Assembly: GCF_001428335.1 (NCBI RefSeq)
Contig: NZ_LMSG01000012.1
Span: 250,659-314,658, forward strand
Length of the DNA stretch: 64,000 bases
Direction of reading: 5' to 3'
From: Arthrobacter sp. Soil762
GTDB taxonomy: Bacteria; Actinomycetota; Actinomycetes; Actinomycetales; Micrococcaceae
The notes under the pieces are model-generated. The model was not told the DNA's origin, ran no database searches, and saw nothing but the letters and a program-made list of their open reading frames with translations. Position 1 is the stretch's first letter, and every line of letters starts with the position of its first letter. Made by a program: the position numbers and the translations under genes. This document shows positions 7,864 through 19,530 of this stretch, in pieces.

Positions 7864-8949
7864 TTAGCGCTCCAGGTCGCCGCGGATGAAGGCCTCGACC
7901 TTTTCACGGGCGAGGTCGTCGTTGAACTGCTCCGGCGGGGACTTCATGAAGTAGCTCGAGGCCGAGAGCAGCGGGCCGCCGATGCCGCGGTCCAGGCCGA
8001 TCTTGGCGGCGCGGATGGCGTCGATGATCACGCCGGCGGAGTTGGGTGAGTCCCAGACCTCCAGCTTGTATTCGAGCGATACGGGGGCGTCACCGAAGTT
8101 GCGGCCTTCGAGGCGGACGAAGGCCCATTTGCGGTCGTCGAGCCACTGGACGTAGTCGGACGGGCCGATGTGGACGTTGCGCGGTGCAATGTCGGCTTCA
8201 ACGTTGGAGGTCACGGCCTGGGTCTTGGAGATCTTCTTGGACTCGAGGCGGTCGCGTTCCAGCATGTTCTTGAAGTCCATGTTGCCGCCGACGTTCAGCT
8301 GGTACGTGCGGTCCAGGGTGACGCCGCGGTCTTCGAAGAGCTTGGCCATCACGCGGTGGGTGATGGTGGCACCGATCTGGCTCTTGATATCGTCGCCCAC
8401 GATCGGCACGCCGGCAGCGGTGAACTTGTCGGCCCATTCCTTGGTGCCGGCGATGAACACGGGGAGGGCGTTGACGAACGCCACGCCGGCGTCGATGGCA
8501 GCCTGCGCGTAGAAGTGCGCTGCATCCTCGGAACCAACCGGGAGGTAGCAGACCATAACGTCTGCCTTGGATTCGCGGAGCGCGGCGACGATGTCCACGG
8601 GCTCTTCGGCGGACTGTTCGATGGTCTCGAGGTAGTACTTGCCGAGCCCGTCGAGGGTGTGGCCGCGCTGGACGGTCACACCTGTCGGGGGCACGTCGGC
8701 GATCTTGATGGTGTTGTTCTCGCTGGCCAGGATGGCGTCGGCGAGGTCCACGCCCACCTTCTTGCCGTCAACATCAAAAGCGGCAACAAACTGGACATCG
8801 TTGACGTGGTACTTGCCGAACTCCACGTGCATCAGACCCGGGATCGTGGCCTGGGGATCGGCGTCACGGTAATACTGCACGCCCTGGACGAGCGAGGCGG
8901 CGCAGTTACCCACACCAACGATGGCAACACGAATCGGATTTGCAGACAC
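7864..8949 (-). CDS. ino1: inositol-3-phosphate synthase
   Basis: The 361-residue protein is the short actinobacterial form of myo-inositol-phosphate synthase. The NAD-binding segment [20 protein letters not shown] is at residues 8-27. Catalytic-region segments include '[20 protein letters not shown]', '[13 protein letters not shown]' and '[20 protein letters not shown]'. It converts glucose 6-phosphate to 1L-myo-inositol 1-phosphate, the acceptor of MshA and a precursor of phosphatidylinositol. The start is GTG (8947-8949) with AAAGGAG just upstream. mshA lies 3 kb away, so two mycothiol steps are linked on the chromosome though not in one operon. Confidence 0.95.
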   Translation of the reverse strand: MSANPIRVAIVGVGNCAASLVQGVQYYRDADPQATIPGLMHVEFGKYHVNDVQFVAAFDVDGKKVGVDLADAILASENNTIKIADVPPTGVTVQRGHTLDGLGKYYLETIEQSAEEPVDIVAALRESKADVMVCYLPVGSEDAAHFYAQAAIDAGVAFVNALPVFIAGTKEWADKFTAAGVPIVGDDIKSQIGATITHRVMAKLFEDRGVTLDRTYQLNVGGNMDFKNMLERDRLESKKISKTQAVTSNVEADIAPRNVHIGPSDYVQWLDDRKWAFVRLEGRNFGDAPVSLEYKLEVWDSPNSAGVIIDAIRAAKIGLDRGIGGPLLSASSYFMKSPPEQFNDDLAREKVEAFIRGDLER

Positions 8950-9060
8950 GGAGCTCCTTTGAAGACAACTTCAGCCGCCAGGACGGTCAGTACCGGAAAG
9001 TACGACGGCGGCACGCTGGCAGTGCGCCATTCGGCGCCTTTTCATCTTACCCAACCAAGC

Positions 9061-9086
9061 GGGGGCCGGGATTGTTCCCGGCCCCC
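9061..9086. terminator. stem-loop downstream of aldo/keto reductase
   Basis: A perfect 10-bp stem, GGGGGCCGGG (9061-9070) and CCCGGCCCCC (9077-9086), with a 6-nt loop, lies 22 bp beyond the aldo/keto reductase stop on the minus strand and upstream of ino1. The tract following it on the minus strand is only weakly T-rich. Confidence 0.55.
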
Positions 9087-9107
9087 GTCAGTTGAAGCGT
9101 TAGGTTG

Positions 9108-10145
9108 TTACTTCTGCTTCCATAGGTTGATGTCCGACTCGACGGCGAACTCGTCGATGGCCTTGACCTCGTCTGCGGTGAAGTCCAGGTTGTTGATGGC
9201 GGACAGGGTGTCTTCCAGTTGCCGGACGCTGGAAGCGCCGACGAGTGCGGATGTCACGGAGGAGCCCTTGCCCTGATCGCGGAGGATCCAGCCGATCGCC
9301 ATCTGCGCCAGGCTCTGGCCCCGACCCTCGGCGATCCGGTTGAGCCCGCGCACACGGTCCAGGTTCTCGGGAGTGATCATGGCTTCGTCCAGGGACTTCT
9401 GCTGCGCTGCCCGGGAGTCTGCGGGCACGCCGTTGAGGTAGCGGCCCGTGAGCATCCCCTGGGCCAGCGGCGAGAAGGCGATGCAGCCGGCGTCCACCTG
9501 CTCCAAGGCCTCGTAGAGGTTGGGGCTGCCGTTCTCGGTCCAGCGGTTCAGCATGGAGTAGCTCGGCTGGTGGATCAGCAGCGGCGTGCCCAGTTCCTTC
9601 AGGATCCGCGCCGCCTCGAGAGTCTGGGCCGGGGTGTAGGACGAGATACCCGCGTACAGCGCCTTGCCCGAGCGGACTGCCTGGTCCAGCGCGCCCATGG
9701 TCTCTTCCATCGGCGTTTCCGGGTCCGGGCGGTGGCTGTAGAAGATGTCAACGTAATCCAGGCCCATACGCTCCAGGGACTGGTCCAGGCTGGCCAGCAG
9801 GTACTTGCGGGAGCCAAAGTTGCCGTACGGTCCGGGCCACATGTCGTAGCCGGCCTTGCTGGAGATGATGAGTTCGTCGCGGTACGGCTTGAAGTCGTCC
9901 TTGAAGTGGCGGCCGAAGTTGGTCTCGGCGGCGCCGTAGGGCGGTCCGTAGTTGTTCGCGAGGTCGAAGTGGGTGACGCCCAGGTCGAAGGCGCGGCGCA
10001 GGATGGCGCGCTGAACTTCGAAGGGCTTGTCGTCGCCGAAGTTGTGCCACAGGCCAAGGGAAATGGCCGGCAGCTTCAGCCCGCTGCGTCCGACGCGGCG
10101 GTAGGGCATGGATTCATAGCGGTTTTCCGCGGCTGAATAAGTCAT
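9108..10145 (-). CDS. aldo/keto reductase, YghZ-like (L-glyceraldehyde 3-phosphate reductase type)
   Basis: This 345-residue TIM-barrel oxidoreductase has the AKR catalytic surroundings: FDLANNYGPP (Asp and Tyr), 'IISSKAGYDMWPGPYGNFGS' (Lys) and 'DIFYSHRPDPETPMEET' (His). It ends with the NADPH-binding 'SVTSALVGASSVRQLEDTL'. The extended tetrad sequence is typical of the YghZ branch, which reduces methylglyoxal and L-glyceraldehyde 3-phosphate with NADPH. The ATG at 10145, giving MTYSAAENRYESMPYRRVG, was preferred over an upstream in-frame GTG-type start because family members begin about here. The gene is apparently monocistronic, with a stem-loop downstream. Confidence 0.85.
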   Translation of the reverse strand: MTYSAAENRYESMPYRRVGRSGLKLPAISLGLWHNFGDDKPFEVQRAILRRAFDLGVTHFDLANNYGPPYGAAETNFGRHFKDDFKPYRDELIISSKAGYDMWPGPYGNFGSRKYLLASLDQSLERMGLDYVDIFYSHRPDPETPMEETMGALDQAVRSGKALYAGISSYTPAQTLEAARILKELGTPLLIHQPSYSMLNRWTENGSPNLYEALEQVDAGCIAFSPLAQGMLTGRYLNGVPADSRAAQQKSLDEAMITPENLDRVRGLNRIAEGRGQSLAQMAIGWILRDQGKGSSVTSALVGASSVRQLEDTLSAINNLDFTADEVKAIDEFAVESDINLWKQK

Positions 10146-10227
10146 ACATACCATCCTGCCATCTGTGACGCGCGCGACAGACCGCAAGGCCCCGGGTTAC
10201 GGCCGCGGAGCCGGCGGAGCCGGCAGA

Positions 10228-12975
10228 TCAAGTGGAAATCAGGGCGTTCCTGGCCGTGGTGTACGCAGCCGTCGACAGGTAATTCCCGTGAGTCGCAACA
10301 TCCTCCATGTAACCGCCGGGCTCAAACTCCTCGGCAATGCAGTCCCGCTGCCCCGGGCCGGTGCAGAAGGAATCGATGGGAAAACCCAGATAGTCGGTGC
10401 GGCGCCAGATATTGATCCAGTGATTTCGTGGCGGGCTGGGTTCTGCATTGCCCCAATCCCCGTTGAGCAGGGACGCCAGTGTGTATTTCCCGTGCTCAGT
10501 CACGTGCATTTGGTTGGCCAGGACGAAATCCCGTGAAACCTGCGTGATCCACGGATCTGCCCGATGTAAGGCTGGACCTGCCGATGGCACTGTGCTGACC
10601 ACAGCTGGTCCCAGCAGTTCGGGAAAGAACCGCCCGAAGTAGGACCGGAGCTGGACCCCATAGGTGAGCAGCCGGATCCGCGTAAAGTCCGTTTCCGGCG
10701 ACGTCGCCTTCAGATGAAACAAAGCAGCGATGGCCAGGACGGCACCGAGGCTATGTGCCGAAACCACAATCTGGGCGTCTTTCCGGTTTGCCGGCTGTAA
10801 CCATGCGGCCATCCTGTCGCTGAGTTCTGGTACCACCCGTTCGCCATAGCAAGGGGGTGCAAAGGGATGCGCTGCCCGGGGAAGGAAACAGATGATGTCC
10901 CAAATGAGCGATAGCGGCCGGTCTTTGGAGGACGCGGCGTTTCCGATGGCGAGCCCCAGCACCAGGACAGCACCTGCCACGACTCCCCAGCCGGCGAGAT
11001 TCAGGTTCACGAATACGGCAATGTCATTGAACCACGCCTGCAGTGCCGAATCATTGGGCGTGCGGCCTCGCGCCGCGCTGGCGGCCAGGCTGACTGTCAC
11101 GGCCAACCACACAAGGAGGACCACAATCCAGACGGCAGGCTCACCGCGCTGCGCCAGGGAGGACCACCTCTGCCTGTCTGCCACCCTTTGCAGGCGCGGC
11201 TCAAGCGATTCCGGCATCTTGCGGGGCCTGAATTCCCCGGGCTCGCCGGGAGGCATACCGACGCCGGAATCATAGGCGCTCGGGTACGCAATGATGCGGC
11301 GTTTGAACAGATGCACCACGGCCCAAAAGGCAACCACCGCCACAGCAACCACGATGGCCACCAGCAGGACACCGGCAAACATCCGGTACGCCGTGGGCAC
11401 AGTGATTTCTCCCAGCGCGGTGCTCTCGGTGACAGAACGCCATACCGGATTTTGCGCGAGGACCTGACCCACAGTTCGCGGACTCCGCAGAAATTCGGCG
11501 ACGCCGACCACAAGGCTCCCGCTAAGGAACGAGGCAAACATGACCGCCAGGAGCATGAATACCCCGGGCCCAAAGCCGAACCAACCTTCGTGCTCGAAAA
11601 CGGCAATGCTGCGCCGGCGCATTCTGAGGAGGTCCACGGCCAGCACCAGCCCCGCCACAACTGGAACTAGAAGAATGAGGTCGTTTCCGGGGATGAGGGA
11701 CCAGGCCAGCAAGGCTGCGGTGGAAATCGAGATTAGTACGAACGCCCTGCTCGCCCGCACACCTGAGCGCGTCACGGCAGCCGACAAACTCAGGATGGTC
11801 AGCAGCGCGAGGAGTACTAGAGGCGCCACGCGGGTGCCGGCGAAGGCCCGGGTGACTGTGTCGTCCGGCGTCGCGAAGCAGGCGATGCCGAGTGTTACAG
11901 CCAGATGCAGCACCACAGCCACCATGACTAAGCCCGCGGCTTGCTTGCGCTTGAGCGCCGTTTCGACCGGTGCACGGACTTCCGATGACCACGCCACGAC
12001 CAATACGGCCACCATGAACAACAAAAGGCCGCCTGCCACGAGGAGCGCCATTTCCAGCGCACGTTCACCCGTGCGGCTCAGGGTTTCAGAAATACAGCCG
12101 GGGTTGAACCACTGGCCTGCACCGGTGCATTCCGGCGACCGCACAGCGGCGACGGAGTCTGCGTTAATCAGCAGCGCTACGAACGAAAAGCACGCTGCAA
12201 TGTGAACCACTCCTGTGGACGAAGAAACGAACCTTCGATCCCAGAATCCGGAAGCGGCAAGAATGGGCGGCTTGACGGCGCCAGCTACAGTTTCCTCCGA
12301 GCCGCGAGCTTCGGCATGCAGTGTACGCCGTCGGTATTTGGCGTTGGACAAAAGGGAAATTGCGAACAGTAGACCCATGCCCAGCAACGGCACTGACGCC
12401 ATCACGGTAAGTCGCTGCCCTCGAGTCATGTTCCGAAGCATGTCAGCAGGACCAGGAAGTTGGTTGCAGACCGACACGCCTGGCACACCCTCGAGGCGGC
12501 GGAAGCATTGCACCGCCAGCAGGTCGAAGGCCACCGTGCACAGCGCCGCGGTGTAGAACACACTCAGAAGCAAGGCAAACAGTCGCACCGTTCCCGCTCC
12601 GTTGCCTGCCGCGAGTTGGCTGCCTCCCTTTGGCCCGTCCTTTTGTAGTCGGCGCGCCCAGTAGGCCGCATTAGCCAGACCGAAGGGCAGCAGCAAAAAC
12701 CAGGCCAGATTGCTTGCAACAGCACCGATCTTGCCAAAAGTACTGGCGACCGGCGCCGTCCGTGCCAGCTTTCCCCAGCTGTAGGCTTCCACATAAGTTG
12801 GCCCCGCAGAGGGAGCCTTCGTCGTAAAGAAACCGCCGAGTTCGTCGCCCTGAACCCTGGTGACGTCGGCGACTTCGCAGCGGAGGAGTTCATGGGGCGG
12901 GGTATTGCGGATGCCATGGATCCGCAACTCAAGCGTGGCAGGAACCTTGGATGCGTTGTTCACCGGGTAACCCAT
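10228..12975 (-). CDS. large multi-spanning membrane protein with alpha/beta-hydrolase-like C-terminus
   Basis: The protein has 915 residues. It begins with LELRIHGIRNTPPHELL, a segment recalling the HG-type oxyanion region of alpha/beta hydrolases. About a dozen hydrophobic segments follow through the middle. The C-terminal soluble region has 'AQIVVSAHSLGAVLAIAALF', a nucleophile-elbow-like A-H-S-L-G motif with a possible catalytic Ser. It could be a membrane-anchored lipase or esterase, but I do not recognise a characterised family and no function is assigned. The ATG at 12975 was chosen because GGAGG lies 5 nt upstream; an in-frame TTG at 12996 would add 7 residues. GC content is lower than in the flanking trehalose genes. 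Confidence 0.6.
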   Translation of the reverse strand: MGYPVNNASKVPATLELRIHGIRNTPPHELLRCEVADVTRVQGDELGGFFTTKAPSAGPTYVEAYSWGKLARTAPVASTFGKIGAVASNLAWFLLLPFGLANAAYWARRLQKDGPKGGSQLAAGNGAGTVRLFALLLSVFYTAALCTVAFDLLAVQCFRRLEGVPGVSVCNQLPGPADMLRNMTRGQRLTVMASVPLLGMGLLFAISLLSNAKYRRRTLHAEARGSEETVAGAVKPPILAASGFWDRRFVSSSTGVVHIAACFSFVALLINADSVAAVRSPECTGAGQWFNPGCISETLSRTGERALEMALLVAGGLLLFMVAVLVVAWSSEVRAPVETALKRKQAAGLVMVAVVLHLAVTLGIACFATPDDTVTRAFAGTRVAPLVLLALLTILSLSAAVTRSGVRASRAFVLISISTAALLAWSLIPGNDLILLVPVVAGLVLAVDLLRMRRRSIAVFEHEGWFGFGPGVFMLLAVMFASFLSGSLVVGVAEFLRSPRTVGQVLAQNPVWRSVTESTALGEITVPTAYRMFAGVLLVAIVVAVAVVAFWAVVHLFKRRIIAYPSAYDSGVGMPPGEPGEFRPRKMPESLEPRLQRVADRQRWSSLAQRGEPAVWIVVLLVWLAVTVSLAASAARGRTPNDSALQAWFNDIAVFVNLNLAGWGVVAGAVLVLGLAIGNAASSKDRPLSLIWDIICFLPRAAHPFAPPCYGERVVPELSDRMAAWLQPANRKDAQIVVSAHSLGAVLAIAALFHLKATSPETDFTRIRLLTYGVQLRSYFGRFFPELLGPAVVSTVPSAGPALHRADPWITQVSRDFVLANQMHVTEHGKYTLASLLNGDWGNAEPSPPRNHWINIWRRTDYLGFPIDSFCTGPGQRDCIAEEFEPGGYMEDVATHGNYLSTAAYTTARNALIST

Positions 12976-13064
12976 GACGGCCTCCATCGCCCGCAAACCA
13001 CCGAGCCGCCCATCACGGCTGGTCAGTACGCGAATCGTACGCCCGGGTAACTCCAGTGTCTACG

Positions 13065-14855
13065 TTAACTCGAGGCTACTTCTGCCCCAATAGCCAGCAC
13101 CGCCCCACTGTGCGCCGAGATCAGGAACGCATCCCCATCCAGCGAAGAAGCCTCGTCCGTCGACAGCAGCACCGTGCCCCGCACACCGTCCACGCGCACA
13201 GGCGACGCCGAGAAGTTCAGCAGCACCTCCACGGACCCGCGCCGGAAACGCAACCAGCCGGCGTCGTCGTCGAACATCACGTCCGTTTCCGCGAACCCCA
13301 GGCCGGCCAGTTCGGGGTAAGCGCGCCGCAGCGCGGTCAACGAGCGGTACAGCGACAGGAGGCGCGCATGGTCGCCGTCAGCAGCCTCCGCCCAGTTGAG
13401 CTTGGAGCGCCGGAACGTTTCGGGATCCTGCGGATCGGGGACGACGGCGGGATCCCACCCCATGCGCTCGAACTCGCGGATCCTGCCCTCCGCCGTAGCC
13501 TTGCCCAGCTCCGGCTCGGGATGCGACGTGAAAAACTGCCAGGGCGTGGAGGCACCGAATTCCTCACCCATAAACAGCATGGGCGTAAAGGGCGAGGTCA
13601 GCGTCAGCACTGCGGCCACAGCCAGCGGACCGTACGGCAGGGACTGGGACAGCCTGTCCCCGATGGCCCGGTTGCCGATCTGGTCGTGGTTCTGGCTGCA
13701 CACCACCAGGGCAGCGGGGTGGACCAGCGAGGAGTTGATGGGCCGGCCGTGATGGCGTCCGCGGAAGCTGGAGTAGCTGCCGTCGTGCAGAAAACCGTCC
13801 TTGAGGACCTTGGCCAGCACGCCGATCGACGCGAAGTCGCCGTAATACCCAGCGGTCTCGCCGCTGACGTTGACGTGCACCGCGTGGTGGAAGTCGTCGC
13901 TCCACTGCCCGGCGAGGCCGTAGCCGTTGGCGTCGCGGGGGTAGATCAGCCGCGGATTGTTGAGGTCCGATTCGGCGATGAGGGTCTTCGGAAGCCCGGT
14001 CTCCGCCGAAATGACATCGCCCAGCGCCCCGAACTCTTCCAGGAGGTGCACGGCCCGCTCGTCGCGCAGCGCGTGGACGGCATCCAGGCGCAGGCCGTCC
14101 ACGTGATAGTCGCGCAGCCACAGGGCTGCATTGTCCAGGATGTATTCACGCACGACGTCGGATCCCGGGCCATCGAGGTTGACCGAATCGCCCCACGTGT
14201 TGGCGTCGCCCTGCTTGAGGTACGGGCCGAATCTGGACAGGTAGTTGCCGCTCGGTCCCAGGTGGTTGTAAACCACATCCTGGATGACGCCCAGCCCGGC
14301 AGCGTGGGCGGCGTCCACAAAACGCTGGTAGGCCGAGGGCCCGCCGTAGCCTTCGTGGACCGCGAACCACTGGACGCCGTCGTAGCCCCAGTTGTGGGTG
14401 CCGTTGAACCCGTTGACCGGCAGCAGCTCCACAAAATCGATGCCAAGGTCCGCGAGATAGCCGAGCTTCTCCGCGGCCGCATCGAGTGTTCCCGCAGGCG
14501 TGAAGGTTCCCACGTGGAGTTCGTAGATGACCGAGCCGCGCAGTTCCTTCCCCTGCCAGCCGGCATCCTGCCAGGCATAGGAACCGGGATCGTACGTGCG
14601 GGACAGCGCATGGACGCCATCCGGGAGGCGGCGCGACCGGGGGTCGGGCAACGGGTGGGCGTCGCCGTCGAGCAGGTAGCCGTAGTCCACGTCTGCATCC
14701 GCCGGCGCGTCCGGCGCGGACCACCAGCCGTCTGCGCCGGGGGCCGCGGATACCTGCTTCATCGGGTAACGCTGCCCGTTGGCGAGCAGCGAGACGGCCG
14801 AAGCGTCCGGGGCCCAGACATCGAACCGGCCGGAACCGTGGTGCGTCAGGCTCAT
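13065..14855 (-). CDS. treZ: malto-oligosyltrehalose trehalohydrolase
   Basis: The 596-residue GH13 enzyme hydrolyses the terminal maltooligosyl-trehalose bond to release trehalose. An N-terminal early-set domain ([14 protein letters not shown]) precedes the barrel. Catalytic segments are [12 protein letters not shown] (Asp nucleophile), '[16 protein letters not shown]' (Glu acid/base) and [11 protein letters not shown] (transition-state Asp). The ATG at 14855 overlaps the treY stop by 4 bp (ATGA), which decides the start over a longer in-frame extension. It is third in the glgX-treY-treZ operon. Product trehalose is cytoplasmic and serves as osmolyte and reserve. Confidence 0.95.
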   Translation of the reverse strand: MSLTHHGSGRFDVWAPDASAVSLLANGQRYPMKQVSAAPGADGWWSAPDAPADADVDYGYLLDGDAHPLPDPRSRRLPDGVHALSRTYDPGSYAWQDAGWQGKELRGSVIYELHVGTFTPAGTLDAAAEKLGYLADLGIDFVELLPVNGFNGTHNWGYDGVQWFAVHEGYGGPSAYQRFVDAAHAAGLGVIQDVVYNHLGPSGNYLSRFGPYLKQGDANTWGDSVNLDGPGSDVVREYILDNAALWLRDYHVDGLRLDAVHALRDERAVHLLEEFGALGDVISAETGLPKTLIAESDLNNPRLIYPRDANGYGLAGQWSDDFHHAVHVNVSGETAGYYGDFASIGVLAKVLKDGFLHDGSYSSFRGRHHGRPINSSLVHPAALVVCSQNHDQIGNRAIGDRLSQSLPYGPLAVAAVLTLTSPFTPMLFMGEEFGASTPWQFFTSHPEPELGKATAEGRIREFERMGWDPAVVPDPQDPETFRRSKLNWAEAADGDHARLLSLYRSLTALRRAYPELAGLGFAETDVMFDDDAGWLRFRRGSVEVLLNFSASPVRVDGVRGTVLLSTDEASSLDGDAFLISAHSGAVLAIGAEVASS

Positions 14856-17202
14856 GCGTTCTCTCCGTTCACGGGCGCGAGCAGCGCCACAGGGTATTGC
14901 TGGAGGATGCCGGCCACCGGCACCGGGCCGGGGCCGTGCGTCCGTCCCGTGAGTTCGTCCCGCATGGCGGTGGAAAGTTCGACGGCGGTATCCCGCCACC
15001 CGCCGGCGCGTTCCAGTCCGACGGGAAGCCGCGTTGCCAGGGTCAAGGCGCCGGGTGTGGCGCCAGTGCCGGTGCTGTCCTCCCCGCGGTCGAAGGCCAC
15101 CAGATGGTCCGCCGCAGCGTGGGAAGCCAGAACGGGCCGGTAGCCCAGGAACAGTTCGGGCCGGTCCCTGCGGAGCCGGAGCGCCCGGGAGGTCAGCAGC
15201 AGTTTCGTGGTCTCGTCCCGGAAGTCCGCCAGACTTGTGCCGGCATCCAGTGCGGCCAAAGCTGCCGCCCGGCGCTCAAAGTCGACAGCCCGCCGGTTGT
15301 CCGGATCCGCCAGCGACCGGTCCCGGAATTCAGTGCCCTGGTACACGTCCGGTACCCCCGGCATGGTCAACTGGAGCAGCTTCAGGGACAGCGAGTTGGC
15401 GGCGGCAAAGGCATCCGTCCGGGCGACGAAGTCCTCGATCACCGTGGTGACCCGGGCGTCGTCGAACGCCGCATCCACAGCAGCCGTGACCCGTGCTTCG
15501 AACGTCTCGTCCGGATCCGTCCACGTGGTGGAGTTGGCTGCCTCCCGGGCCGCCTTCTCAGCATAGGCCTGCAGCCGTTCCCGCGACGCCGGCCACGCAC
15601 CGATGACCGCCTGCCACAGCAGGTTCTCGAACGGGCCGTCGGGCACCGGGGCGAGCCCGCGAAGGGTGTCCAGGGTTGCGGCCCACTCGTCCGGCAGTTC
15701 GGCGATCACGGAAATCCGTGCCCGGGTGTCCTCGCTGCGCTTGGTGTCGTGCGTGGTCAATGTGGTCATGGACAGCGGCAGGGACTCCTGGCGCTCGGCC
15801 ATCCGCCGGTGGAACTCTTCCGGGGCCAGCGAGAAGTGGGAAGGGTCCGCTCCCACTTCCGTCAGTGTCCCCAGGCGGGTGTAGCGGTAGAACGCCGTGT
15901 CCTCCACACCCTTGGCCATCACCATGCCGGACGTCTGCTGGAAACGCCGGCCCAGTTCGGTCTCGGGTTTCAGCAGCAGGGGCAGCAGCACGTCCAGCAC
16001 ATTGGCCAGGTCAGGGCGCTGGCGGGCCGCAGCCGCGCAGGCCTCGCGCAGCACGTTCTCACCCGTGGGCAGGTACGTGCGGTACACGGGGAAGGCCGCG
16101 ATGACCTGGGCCAGGGCATCCGCCGCGACGTCCTCGGAAAGACCCGGCGGCAGGCCCTCGTCAGAAGGAACAAGGCGGGCCAGCCGCAGGATCTCGGACC
16201 GCAGCATGCCGTCCGCCACGGCGCGCTTGGTCCCCAGGATCATGCCCGCATAGTCCGCAGGCTCGCCGGAGCGCAGCTGTGCATCCAACGCGTCCAACGC
16301 AGCCTCGCCGGCCGGGTCCACCAGCAGGCGGTCCAGGTCAGCCAGGGCGTCGTAACCGGTGGTCCCCTCGCAGGCGAATTCCGTCGGGAGCTCCTCCCCC
16401 GGCTCCAGGATCTTCTCTACCAGGACGTATGCTCCGCCGCTGAGGTCCTTGAGCCAGCGAAGGTACCCGGCAGGATCCGCCAGGCCGTCCGGGTGGTCCA
16501 CGCGCAGCCCGTCAACCAGGCCGTCGTCGAACCAGCGCTTCACCTCGGCATGGGCCTGGTCGAAGACCCACGGGTCCTCCACCCGGATGCCTGCCAGCGT
16601 GTTGACCGCGAAGAACCGCCGGTAGTTCAGCTCGCTGTCCGCCCGGCGCCAGGAGACGAGTTGGTAATGCTGCCGGTCATGCACAGCCCGCGGGGAGTCG
16701 CCGTCGGCGTATGTACCCGCGGCCAACGGAAAGCGGTGGCCGTAATAGTGCAGCTCGCCATCCGCAACCTCCAGAAGCCCCAGGTCGTCATCGCTGCCCA
16801 GGACGGGGATCCGGATCCGGCCGGCACCAAAGTCCCAGTCGACGTCGAACGCGCCCGCGTACGGCGAGCCGCGCCCTTCCTGCAGCAGCGACCACCACCA
16901 CGGGTTCTGCGCCGGCGAGGCCACGCCCACATGGTTGGGGACGATGTCCACCAGCACGCCCATGCCATGCTCCCGTGCTGCTGCGGATAGTGCCAGCAGG
17001 CCTTCCGGGCCGCCCCGCTCCGGGTCCACCGATGACGGGTCCGTCACGTCATAGCCGTGATCGGAACCATGTTCCGCCGTCAGGATCGGCGACAGGTAGA
17101 CCCAATCCACGCCCAGTGATTTCAGGTACGGAACGGTCGCGGCCGCATCAAAGAGCGTGAAGCTGCTGCGTATCTGGAGCCGGTAGGTGGACGCCGGAAC
17201 CT

Positions 17203-17206
<4 letters not shown>
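14852..17206 (-). CDS. treY: malto-oligosyltrehalose synthase
   Basis: The 784-residue GH13 enzyme isomerises the reducing-end alpha-1,4 bond of maltodextrins to the alpha,alpha-1,1 bond of trehalose. It begins with the family signature '[20 protein letters not shown]'. Also visible are '[18 protein letters not shown]', [13 protein letters not shown] (nucleophile Asp), [15 protein letters not shown] (acid/base Glu) and [13 protein letters not shown] (third carboxylate). It overlaps glgX by 4 bp upstream and treZ by 4 bp downstream, so the three are translationally coupled. Together with TreZ it forms the TreYZ route from glycogen or maltodextrin to trehalose. Confidence 0.95.
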
Positions 17207-19458
<2,252 letters not shown>

Positions 19459-19530
19459 GCGTACTCCTCATCGTTGTTCGACAGCGGGTGCGTGGACACA
19501 AAACCGCCCCTGCCGGTACAAAACCTATGC

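Noticed and set aside
13056..15143. 695-residue plus-strand open frame
   Set aside because: It is the shadow of treZ, whose catalytic motifs are intact on the minus strand; the plus-strand translation is Arg/Gln/Val-rich without recognisable motifs.
14897..16990. 697-residue plus-strand open frame
   Set aside because: It is antisense to treY, shows no family motif, and arises from GC-rich codon bias.
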